This document shows, piece by piece, positions 15,088 through 21,010 of a DNA stretch of 21,010 nucleotides. The stretch covers positions 1 to 21,010 of the forward strand of contig CAZJGG010000054.1 of assembly GCA_964545475.1 (NCBI GenBank), written 5' to 3'. The stretch is from CAZJGG01 sp964545475. Its GTDB lineage: Bacteria; Bacillota; Clostridia; Lachnospirales; JAISER01. The stretch's first letter is position 1. Each line of letters opens with the position of its first letter. Both the position numbers and the translations under genes were made by a program. The notes beneath the pieces are model-generated. The model saw only the letters and a list, made by a program, of their open reading frames with translations, was not told the DNA's origin and searched no databases.

Positions 15088-15725
15088 AAACAATAGGGTT
15101 TATAATTGACCTTGACGGAACTCTGTTAGATTCCATGGTTTTGTGGGAAAACCTTGGGTATAACTACTTAAAATCTAAGGGAATAACAGATATTCCACAG
15201 GAATTAAATGAAATTTTAAAGCCTTTAAGCCTTATGCAAGGTGCGGAATATTTTATTAAGGCATTTGGAATAAAACTTACGCCGGAAAAAATAATTGAAG
15301 AAATTAATAAATCTATAGAAAGTGGCTATAAAAATGAAGTCGGGCTTAAAGAAGGTGCAGTGGAATTTCTTAATAAGTTTCAGGGCGTAAAAATGTGTAT
15401 TGCTACCGCTGCTGAAAGGGATTTAGCTCAATGCGCTTTAAAACGGTTAGGAATTGATGATTTTTTCGATTTTATAATAACATCAACAGAAGTTGGCGGA
15501 AGCAAACTTACGCCGGAAATTTATATATCTGCCGCTAAAAGGCTCGGATTGGCCGTAAGTGATGTTATTGTATTTGAAGATGCGCTTCACGCTGTAAAAG
15601 CCGCAAAATCAGCCGGTTTTTATACTGTGGGTGTGTTTGATGGCAGAAATAGAGATGATAAAGACGATATTATTCATATAGCAGATGAATTTGTATTCAG
15701 TTTAAATGAATTTGAGGTGAGTTAA
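15084..15725 (+). CDS. HAD-family phosphatase within the thiamine operon
   Basis: A 213-residue haloacid dehalogenase-like hydrolase (subfamily I, beta-phosphoglucomutase/phosphatase type). Motif I is D9-L-D11-G-T; a helical cap follows (about 18-80); motif II is CIATAA, with A-T-A as the phosphate-binding turn; motif III is the lysine in GGSKLTPE; motif IV is VFEDALHAVKAAKSAG. It is locked into the operon on both sides: ATGA overlap with thiE, TAATG overlap with thiD. The context suggests a thiamine phosphate, HMP phosphate or thiazole phosphate as substrate. A thiamine monophosphate phosphatase is the attractive guess because no thiL is seen here, but HAD specificity cannot be read from sequence. 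Confidence 0.9.
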   Translation: MKTIGFIIDLDGTLLDSMVLWENLGYNYLKSKGITDIPQELNEILKPLSLMQGAEYFIKAFGIKLTPEKIIEEINKSIESGYKNEVGLKEGAVEFLNKFQGVKMCIATAAERDLAQCALKRLGIDDFFDFIITSTEVGGSKLTPEIYISAAKRLGLAVSDVIVFEDALHAVKAAKSAGFYTVGVFDGRNRDDKDDIIHIADEFVFSLNEFEVS

Positions 15726-16519
15726 TGAAAAAAGTGCTTACAATTGCCGGGGCGGATTCAAGCGGAGGCGCAGGAATACAGGCGGACATTAAAACTATGA
15801 CTGCTCACGGTGTTTACGCAATGAGCGTTATAACGGCGTTAACGGCTCAAAACACAACCGGGGTTTATGGTATTTTTGACGTTAGCCCGGATTTTGTTGC
15901 CAACCAGTTTGATTGCGTTTTTACGGATATTTTTCCCGATGCCGTTAAAATTGGAATGGTTCACAACAGCTCAATCATTGAAGTAATTGCTGATAAATTA
16001 AAACAATATAATGCAAAAAACATTGTGGTTGACCCTGTTATGGTTTCGACAAGCAAAAGCAGGCTTATTGATGAGAAAGCAACTGAGGGACTTATTAAAA
16101 AGCTTTTTCCTTTAAGTAATTTAATAACACCAAACATTGTTGAGGCGGAAGTACTTAGCGGCATTGAAATAAACAATAAAATTAGCAGTGAAAAAGCCGC
16201 TGTGAAGTTATATGAATTTTTAAAAGGAAGCGTTTTAATAAAAGGCGGCCATTTTACAGATAATGCCGACGATTTACTTTATGACGGCAAAACCATGCAT
16301 TGGATTAGCGGCGAAAGAATAAACAATACTAACACCCACGGGACAGGCTGTACATTGTCTTCCGCAATTGCATGTAACCTTGCCTGTGGGATGACAATGC
16401 TTCAAAGCGTTGAAAATGCTAAAAATTATGTTGCAGGTGCTTTGAGAGCAAACCTTGATTTAGGGAAAGGCAACGGACCGTTAAACCATTGTTATGAATT
16501 AAAGAGGGTTGGGGAATGA
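15725..16519 (+). CDS. thiD: Hydroxymethylpyrimidine/phosphomethylpyrimidine kinase
   Basis: A 264-residue ribokinase-fold enzyme that phosphorylates HMP twice to HMP pyrophosphate, the partner substrate of ThiE. Features: AGADSSGGAGIQADIKT (8-24), the VVDPVMVST segment, NLITPNIVEAEVLSG, the KGGH block, and THGTGCTLSSAIA with the catalytic GTGC. Full length. It begins one base inside the HAD stop (TAATG) and its stop overlaps the start of the following lipoprotein reading frame (ATGA). A TPP-repressed salvage and synthesis role follows from the riboswitch-led operon. Confidence 0.97.
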   Translation: MKKVLTIAGADSSGGAGIQADIKTMTAHGVYAMSVITALTAQNTTGVYGIFDVSPDFVANQFDCVFTDIFPDAVKIGMVHNSSIIEVIADKLKQYNAKNIVVDPVMVSTSKSRLIDEKATEGLIKKLFPLSNLITPNIVEAEVLSGIEINNKISSEKAAVKLYEFLKGSVLIKGGHFTDNADDLLYDGKTMHWISGERINNTNTHGTGCTLSSAIACNLACGMTMLQSVENAKNYVAGALRANLDLGKGNGPLNHCYELKRVGE

Positions 16520-17116
16520 AAAGAGTTTTTGTAATAATTTGCTTTCTTGTACTCGTATTATCATCGGCGTGCAGTAAACGAGATGCCGACTTAACATATA
16601 ACCCCCAAAATACACCAAATGAGGCAGACATAACAGAACCCATAAGCGACAATATAAGTAACAATGGCGGTACTGTTGTTCAATACGGTGATACTGTTTA
16701 TTTCCTTGCGATGACAGACAAGGGGAGTAACTCAAATTCCCAGCAAGCAATTTTTGCTATGGGAGTTGAAGGTGCTGAAATGCAAAAAATAGTTGAGGTT
16801 AATTATGGGAATTTTTATATAATTGATAATTACATAATTGCCCGGGCAAATAATAATATCGAGTACCAAATAGCAAAGATGCTGTGCTGGCGAGTGTAAA
16901 CAGCGACGGTACAGATTTAAAGACAATTGCCTCCATACCAGCACAAATTTTTAAATTTGAAGGTGAATTTTCTGAACTGAATATATTGTAGATTTTGGGT
17001 TGTGCGGGGACTGGATAATTTTAACCGTTGAAGCAGCAGGAGAATATGTTTATTTTGGTGTTGATGTTCCTGCTCCACACCTGTTAATGTTTTGTCAAAT
17101 TGCTCTAGAGAACTAA
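16516..17116 (+). pseudogene. Frameshifted lipoprotein gene at the end of the thiamine operon
   Basis: The frame beginning at 16516 gives a lipoprotein signal (MKRVFVIICFLVLVLSSAC, lipobox Cys19) and about 100 residues before an early stop at 16899. Coding-like sequence continues in a second frame from 16869 (NSKDAVLASVNSDGTDLKTI, stop TAG at 16989) and then a third from 16988 (VDFGLCGDWIILTVEAAGEY, stop TAA at 17114). Each step is a -1 shift, so two single-base losses would restore one frame of about 200 residues. The GDTVYF, SNSNS and NSDGTDLK pieces recall DUF5050-type beta-repeat lipoproteins; this is a tentative resemblance. The ATGA overlap with thiD suggests it was once cotranslated. 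Sequencing errors are an alternative explanation for the shifts. Confidence 0.75.
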
Positions 17117-17164
17117 AATGCACAAAACTTATGGCCGAAGGATAAACAACAAAAGTGATATATA

Positions 17165-17199
17165 AAATTAAACCCTCGGAAAAACCGGGGGTTTAATTT
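17165..17199 (+). terminator. Bidirectional terminator between the thiamine operon and the aminotransferase gene
   Basis: A 15-bp stem (AAATTAAACCCTCGG at 17165-17179 with CCGGGGGTTTAATTT at 17185-17199, one T-G pair) with an AAAAA loop. It is followed by T-rich sequence, and preceded by A-rich sequence, so it can act on both strands. The aminotransferase stop codon on the minus strand begins at its last base. Confidence 0.85.
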
Positions 17200-18341
17200 T
17201 ATAATAAGATTTTCTTTAAAGAACTAATTATATAATCAATTTCTTCATAAGTATTAAAATAACCAAAGGAAAAGCGTACCGTACCATGTGGATATGTTCC
17301 TAAAGTTTTATGTGCGTTAGGGGCGCAGTGCAGTCCGCATCTTGTCATTATGCCGTAATTTAAGTCAAGCTCGGCAGAGATTTCAGCATTATCTCTAGTA
17401 GGAAAATCCAGTGAAACTACAGAAACTCTATCTTTAGTATCTAGCTTTCCTACAATTTTAACTTTGTTAATTTTCATTACCCCGTCAATAAATTTTTCTG
17501 TTAAAACCATTTCTTTTTCATGTATAGATTTTATTGTTACATCGTTTATGTATTCAACAGCTTTTTTTAGCCCTAAAATTGCAGGTATGTTTGGCGTGCC
17601 GGCTTCAAACTTGTCCGGCAAAAAGACAGGCTGTTCAAGCTCGTGAGATAAACTTCCGGTGCCGCCGGTTACAAGCGGCTCTATGCAGTTTGCAAAATCA
17701 CTTGTAATAATAAACCCACCGATACCTTGGGATGCCAGAAGCCCTTTATGCCCGGTAAATGCCAGCGCATCAATGTTTTCTGCGTTAATCTCTAAAACCC
17801 CTGCTGTTTGGGCGGCGTCTACAATAAGCCTTATATTGTTTTTCCTGCAAATTTCGGAAATATCATTTATTGGGAGAATTGTTCCGCAAACGTTGGAAGC
17901 ATGAGTCATAACCATGGCTTTAGTATTTTGATTTATTAACGGTTGAATTTTGTTTATATCAATAGAACCGTCGTTTTCGCATTGTATAACGTCAATTATA
18001 ACCCCTTTTTTTGAAAGCTGGGTTAATGGGCGCATTACGGCGTTATGCTCCATAGAGGTTGTAATTACGTGGTCTTTTTCTTTTAAAAAGCCAATTAATA
18101 TCATATTAAGAGAATATGTAACACTTGGAGTAAAAATCACGTTTCTAGGGTCGGAAGTATTAAACATTGTGCAAAGGAGCTGTCTTGTATTTAATATATC
18201 AAAGGATACGTTATAAGCGGATTCGTAACCGCCACGGTTAACATTACACCCGACAAAATCCAGAAAATCTTTCATAACATCTGAGACACCGGGAGCTTTA
18301 GGAAAAGACGTTGCACTATTATCAACATAAACTTTTTTCAT
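17199..18341 (-). CDS. Class V PLP-dependent aminotransferase, cysteine desulfurase family
   Basis: A 380-residue PLP enzyme of the cysteine desulfurase type (TIGR01977-like). Features: VDNSATSFPKAP at 6-17, MEHN at 97-100, the VDAAQ pocket with D175, the PLP-binding K199 in TGHKGLLA, EAGTPN at 246-251, and the active-site loop TRCGLHCAP with C339 as the probable persulfide/selenide cysteine. Expected reaction: removal of sulfur from cysteine, or selenium from selenocysteine, giving alanine. The start is set at 18341 because AGAGGT lies 8 nt upstream and the family begins with the short VYVDNSAT strand; the open frame runs to 18434 but that part is promoter DNA. It diverges from yedE, a usual partner in selenium-trafficking loci, which supports a selenium or sulfur donor role rather than general Fe-S assembly. 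Confidence 0.93.
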   Translation of the reverse strand: MKKVYVDNSATSFPKAPGVSDVMKDFLDFVGCNVNRGGYESAYNVSFDILNTRQLLCTMFNTSDPRNVIFTPSVTYSLNMILIGFLKEKDHVITTSMEHNAVMRPLTQLSKKGVIIDVIQCENDGSIDINKIQPLINQNTKAMVMTHASNVCGTILPINDISEICRKNNIRLIVDAAQTAGVLEINAENIDALAFTGHKGLLASQGIGGFIITSDFANCIEPLVTGGTGSLSHELEQPVFLPDKFEAGTPNIPAILGLKKAVEYINDVTIKSIHEKEMVLTEKFIDGVMKINKVKIVGKLDTKDRVSVVSLDFPTRDNAEISAELDLNYGIMTRCGLHCAPNAHKTLGTYPHGTVRFSFGYFNTYEEIDYIISSLKKILL

Positions 18342-18375
18342 GACATACCTCTCATAAAAATATTTGATAAATACT

Positions 18376-18404
18376 ATTATAATTATTAATAAAAAATATT
18401 GCAA
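18376..18404 (-). promoter_or_regulatory. Promoter of the aminotransferase gene
   Basis: On the minus strand TTGCAA (18404-18399), 17-bp spacer, perfect TATAAT (18381-18376). Its -35 hexamer is the same six base pairs used by the yedE promoter. Confidence 0.7.
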
Positions 18405-18427
18405 CAAATTTCTTACGAATATATAAT
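18399..18427 (+). promoter_or_regulatory. Promoter of yedE
   Basis: TTGCAA (18399-18404), 17-bp spacer, perfect TATAAT (18422-18427). Start of transcription is expected near 18434, 20 nt before the ATG. It is the mirror image of the aminotransferase promoter. Confidence 0.75.
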
Positions 18428-18454
18428 AAGGCATAATTTTAGAGGAGTGAGATA

Positions 18455-19513
18455 ATGATTAAAAATTTAAAAATGCCGTTAGTAGGAGCATTAGTTGCAG
18501 TTATTTCATTAACGTTGGTTGCGCTTGGAAACCCGGCAAACATGGGCTTTTGTATAGCCTGTTTCCTTAGAGATACAGCCGGAGCACTGGGACTACATGA
18601 TGCGGCAGTGGTTCAATATGCAAGACCAGAAGTTATAGGAATTATTTTAGGTGCGTTTATAATATCCATTGTTACAAAAGAGTTTTCACCCAAAGGCGGT
18701 TCTGCCCCTGTAACAAGGTTTATTTTAGGGGCATGTGTTATGATTGGAGCTTTAATTTTCCTTGGCTGCCCATTAAGAATGGTACTCCGCATAGCAGGAG
18801 GAGATTTAAATGCGGTTGTTGGTTTGTTTGGTTTTGCAGCTGGTATATTTGGTGGTGTATTCTTTTTAAACAAAGGTTATTCGCTGAAACGTACATATGA
18901 TATTACAAAAACAGACAGCATTATTTTGCCTGTACTTTCTATAATTCTTTTATTTGTACTTGTTGTGTTTCCAAGCATTTTAAAGTTTTCAGAGGAAGGC
19001 CCGGGGTCTTTACATGCGCCTGTTTTGGCTTCTCTTGCCGCAGGGCTTATAATAGGGGTTGTTGGGTATTTATCAAGGCTATGCTTTGTTGCAGGAATAA
19101 GGGATTCAGTGCTTTTTAAAGACTTTTCAATGCTTTCTGTGCTTATTTCAATTATTGTAGTTGTAGCTATAGGAAACATAACTCTTGGCAACTTCAACTT
19201 AGGTTTTGAAAACCAGCCAATTGCTCACACTGACGGGCTTTGGAACTTTTTAGGCCTTGCCCTTGTTGGTTTTGGTTCTGTGCTTTTAGGGGGTTGCCCG
19301 TTAAAGCAAACTATCCTTGCAGGAAGCGGAAATTCGGATTCAGTTGTTACAGTTTTCGGTATGCTTGCCGGGGCGGCTATTTCTCACAACTTTAAGCTTG
19401 CATCTTCTGCTAAAGGCGTTACAGACAACGGCAAAATAGGTTTTGCAGTAGCTCTTGTAATAATGGTTGCTATTGCTGTTTATAATACGTATTTCAGCAA
19501 AAAAGAGGCGTGA
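18455..19513 (+). CDS. yedE: YedE-family putative selenium/sulfur transporter
   Basis: A 352-residue polytopic membrane protein of the YeeE/YedE family, with about ten hydrophobic segments. It is built as two related halves. The first has MGFCIACFLRD (C33, C36) and FLGCPLRM (C105); the second has SRLCFVAGIRD (C210) and LGGCPLKQT (C281). These cysteines match the family's known pore-lining thiols, which in YeeE handle thiosulfate; the YedE branch is assigned to selenium metabolism by genomic context. AGAGGAG precedes the ATG at 18455 by 7-8 nt. It is followed 3 nt later by the DUF3343 gene and diverges from a cysteine-desulfurase-like gene, the typical surroundings. Confidence 0.93.
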   Translation: MIKNLKMPLVGALVAVISLTLVALGNPANMGFCIACFLRDTAGALGLHDAAVVQYARPEVIGIILGAFIISIVTKEFSPKGGSAPVTRFILGACVMIGALIFLGCPLRMVLRIAGGDLNAVVGLFGFAAGIFGGVFFLNKGYSLKRTYDITKTDSIILPVLSIILLFVLVVFPSILKFSEEGPGSLHAPVLASLAAGLIIGVVGYLSRLCFVAGIRDSVLFKDFSMLSVLISIIVVVAIGNITLGNFNLGFENQPIAHTDGLWNFLGLALVGFGSVLLGGCPLKQTILAGSGNSDSVVTVFGMLAGAAISHNFKLASSAKGVTDNGKIGFAVALVIMVAIAVYNTYFSKKEA

Positions 19514-19516
19514 GAA

Positions 19517-19750
19517 ATGAAAAGTTATTTAGCCACATTTTATAGCCATTACGGAGCACTTACATTTTTTAATATTCTTAAAGAGAAAAATATAAACCCA
19601 AAGCTTATGCCTGTACCACGAAAAATAAGTTCATCCTGCGGAACATGTGTCTCATTTGATTACGACGGGGAAATTAACTTTAGCTCTGTTGAATTGGAAG
19701 GAATCTTTGCTGTAACAAATAATAAAATCCAATTGGTATATAAGCCTTAA
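19517..19750 (+). CDS. DUF3343 small protein, putative Se/S carrier
   Basis: A 77-residue soluble protein of the DUF3343 family. The hallmark is PRKISSSCGTCVSFDY with C41 and C44 forming a CGTC pair, which would suit transient binding of sulfur or selenium. DUF3343 genes are regularly found with yedE and selenium genes. The start follows the yedE stop by 3 nt, with AGAGG inside the end of yedE. Function is inferred from family and neighbours only. Confidence 0.88.
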   Translation: MKSYLATFYSHYGALTFFNILKEKNINPKLMPVPRKISSSCGTCVSFDYDGEINFSSVELEGIFAVTNNKIQLVYKP

Positions 19751-19969
19751 TTTTAATTAAAACACGAATACTAATATTTTAAACGTTCATTACGGAAAAA
19801 CTATCGTTTGTTACAATTCCTTTGACAGCATTAATCGCAGAATATATAATATTAGAGTAATTACCGATACAGCTTGTGTTGATGTTTTTAATAACTGGGA
19901 CTATAATTACAGAATAGGTCATTAACATAGTTAGAAGTGTGCTTTCAAAAACATTAAGGGGCAACTGAT
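19751..19969. other. Unassigned 219-bp stretch
   Basis: No terminator or convincing promoter seen. A plus-strand frame is open from about 19764 to a TAA at 19921-19923 (about 52 codons, no start), and a minus-strand frame is open between 19779 and 19982 with only a TTG start and no good ribosome site. Neither is recognisable. It may hold gene remnants. Confidence 0.4.
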
Positions 19970-20233
19970 ATGAATTTGACAAGACGTGATATTCTTTTGG
20001 TGTTGTGCATAACTTGTGTAAGCTTCGATGCTTTTATTATTCTTTGTATAATTGCTCTAGGGCGAGTTTGTTTTTTTCTTGCACAAAGCACCGGGTCATT
20101 TCATAATGATTGGTGGTTGTATATACCTTCAAGTGCTATTTGGATAACAGCAGTGCTTTTTGCTACACAGTCTATTTTTTTATATAGGTATTTAAAAAAG
20201 GATACTGAAATGGAGACTTTGAACAGGCTCTAA
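19970..20233 (+). CDS. Small membrane protein of unknown function
   Basis: An 87-residue protein not recognised as any family. Two hydrophobic segments are clear: about 8-36 (rich in Ile, Cys, Leu) and about 48-71 (WWLYIPSSAIWITAVLFATQSIFLY), separated by a short polar loop with a WW pair, and ending in a basic and acidic tail (RYLKKDTEMETLNRL). By the positive-inside rule both ends are probably cytoplasmic. AAGGGG lies 9 nt before the ATG. It is followed 52 nt later by a secreted-protein gene and may be cotranscribed with it; no promoter was identified. Confidence 0.6.
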   Translation: MNLTRRDILLVLCITCVSFDAFIILCIIALGRVCFFLAQSTGSFHNDWWLYIPSSAIWITAVLFATQSIFLYRYLKKDTEMETLNRL

Positions 20234-20285
20234 GATAATATCATGCATTTATTTATATTTAGTAAAACGTAATGGGGGCTTAATT

Positions 20286-20909
20286 ATGAAATTAACGCAA
20301 GTAATAATAGGGATCGTCGTTATAAATACAATTGTTTCGTCGAATATTGAAACTGTTCTTGCGGAAAAAAATAAGGATTACCCAAGATTTGTGCAGAGTC
20401 AACCGTATGTTGAGAATGGAATATTTGCAGATATAGTAACAGACCAAAGCGGAGCGGAATGGATTATCGAAAGATCAGCGCTAGACGGAGGTACGTCGGC
20501 TGGATTTATGGAAGAAGTTATTGACCATAATGGTAAAGTATGGGAAATAGTAAAATCAGCTGTTAATGGTACTAATTCCGTTAAAGACCTCGAAGATAAA
20601 AACCAATTTTCAGTTATTAATAAAATAAATACATATCGTATCAAAAATCCATATGATGGAAGCATAAGTAGCTTTGACGTAAACCTCCAGTTTTCAGCAG
20701 GTTCAGCATGGTATAACATAATTTGTAATGAAATTAGTGTTAAAAACAATTCACCAAAACCCAGTAACGTCTATGTTAAAAACATTAGAAAAGATCAATC
20801 ATTTGGTTTTATAGAGTTTTGGAGTTCGGATTTAAAAACTGAATTTAAAATTGTAGCGTTCGGGTATATGTTTAACGGCAATAATATTGTTGAAACAAGG
20901 GCTGAATAA
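20286..20909 (+). CDS. Secreted protein of unknown function with internal tandem repeat
   Basis: A 207-residue protein with a Sec-type signal peptide (about 1-26, cut after VLA). Residues 51-71 and 78-98 are two copies of a repeat with period 27: V-x-D-x-x-G-x-x-W-x-I-x-x-S-A-x-x-G-x-x-S, ten or more positions shared. The rest (about 105-207) looks beta-rich with several aromatic residues and has no cysteine apart from C147. I do not recognise the family. TGGGGG lies about 8 nt before the ATG. A terminator follows at once. It could be a cell-surface or exported factor acting with the small membrane protein upstream, but nothing in the sequence proves this. Confidence 0.7.
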   Translation: MKLTQVIIGIVVINTIVSSNIETVLAEKNKDYPRFVQSQPYVENGIFADIVTDQSGAEWIIERSALDGGTSAGFMEEVIDHNGKVWEIVKSAVNGTNSVKDLEDKNQFSVINKINTYRIKNPYDGSISSFDVNLQFSAGSAWYNIICNEISVKNNSPKPSNVYVKNIRKDQSFGFIEFWSSDLKTEFKIVAFGYMFNGNNIVETRAE

Positions 20910-20914
20910 AACTT

Positions 20915-20950
20915 AAAAGCCGTGTATGTACATAACCATACACGGCTTTT
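20915..20950 (+). terminator. Bidirectional terminator after the secreted-protein gene
   Basis: A perfect 14-bp stem (AAAAGCCGTGTATG at 20915-20928 with CATACACGGCTTTT at 20937-20950) with an 8-nt loop. T-tract TTTT on the plus strand and AAAA on the other side make it work for both the plus-strand gene and the convergent minus-strand gene. Confidence 0.88.
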
Positions 20951-20955
20951 GCATG

Positions 20956-21010
20956 TTATTTAAGACTTCTGCTTCCGGGTTTAACCGCTTCTGTTTTGCC
21001 TTCTTTGCAA
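20956..21010 (-). CDS. C-terminal tail of a gene cut by the window edge
   Basis: Reading the minus strand from the window edge, one frame gives CKEGKTEAVKPGSRSLK and stops at TAA (20958-20956), six bases before the shared terminator. The position next to a bidirectional terminator supports a convergent gene. Only about 17 residues are visible, so the product cannot be named and the frame choice could be wrong. Confidence 0.4.
   Translation of the reverse strand, partial: CKEGKTEAVKPGSRSLK

Noticed and set aside
18342..18434. In-frame upstream extension of the aminotransferase gene.
   Set aside because: It covers both divergent promoters; AGAGGT and the family's VYVDNSAT start fit 18341.
19779..19982. 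Minus-strand open frame of 67 codons.
   Set aside because: Only a TTG start, no Shine-Dalgarno, and it overlaps the start and ribosome site of the plus-strand membrane protein gene.
1..21010. CRISPR array, prophage, toxin-antitoxin or defence operon.
   Set aside because: No regularly spaced repeats beyond the gap-flanking pair, and no phage, nuclease-effector or toxin-like proteins among the genes; all larger genes have clear housekeeping or metabolic assignments.

Overview
The window is AT-rich, gene-dense DNA from a low-GC Gram-positive anaerobe, most likely a member of the Clostridia. The evidence is strong AGGAGG-type ribosome binding sites, near-consensus vegetative promoters with 17-bp spacers, TTGAC/TATAAT-like hexamers, an NADP-type clostridial/enterobacterial-like glutamate dehydrogenase, a B12-binding radical SAM protein with endonuclease III, and a YedE/DUF3343 selenium-sulfur module. 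The genus cannot be fixed from sequence alone. A 100-N gap flanked by an exact 55-bp repeat shows that this is a draft scaffold, perhaps metagenomic.

Layout. Bases 67-2301 (minus) encode a poly-HAMP chemoreceptor. It diverges from a plus-strand run of five closely packed genes (2503-8677): B12-binding radical SAM protein, endonuclease III, D-Ala-D-Ala carboxypeptidase, transketolase and a VOC-fold protein, ending at a hairpin and the assembly gap. After the gap, a 112-bp palindromic MITE-like element sits 28 bp upstream of gdhA (8995-10326), followed by a terminator, a tRNA-Leu(UAA) with its own promoter, and a bidirectional terminator. Reading back toward it on the minus strand is a set PAS-HD-GYP-PAS gene, DUF2461 gene, DUF1294 gene (13393 down to 10611). 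A 164-bp MITE lies exactly between the first two.

Bases 13428-17199 hold a thiamine operon: a TPP riboswitch, then thiM, thiE, a HAD phosphatase and thiD, all overlapping by 1-14 nt, ending in a frameshifted lipoprotein pseudogene and a strong terminator. Together the intact genes give salvage of thiazole and HMP and their coupling to thiamine monophosphate; the HAD enzyme may be a phosphatase acting in the same pathway.

Bases 17199-19750 hold a selenium/sulfur-trafficking module: a class V PLP aminotransferase of the cysteine-desulfurase type (minus) diverging from yedE and a DUF3343 gene (plus). The remainder (19751-21010) holds a short unassigned stretch, a small two-helix membrane protein, a secreted protein with an internal 27-residue repeat, a bidirectional terminator, and the tail of a minus-strand gene cut by the window edge.

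The most striking points are two divergent gene pairs whose promoters share or overlap their -35 hexamers in near-mirror symmetry (13434-13484 and 18376-18427); the MITE whose target duplication preserves both the stop codon of one gene and the Shine-Dalgarno of the next; the HD-GYP protein flanked by two PAS domains with matching three-cysteine motifs; and the HAD enzyme embedded in the thiamine operon. I did not find a CRISPR array, phage module, toxin-antitoxin pair or other obvious defence system.
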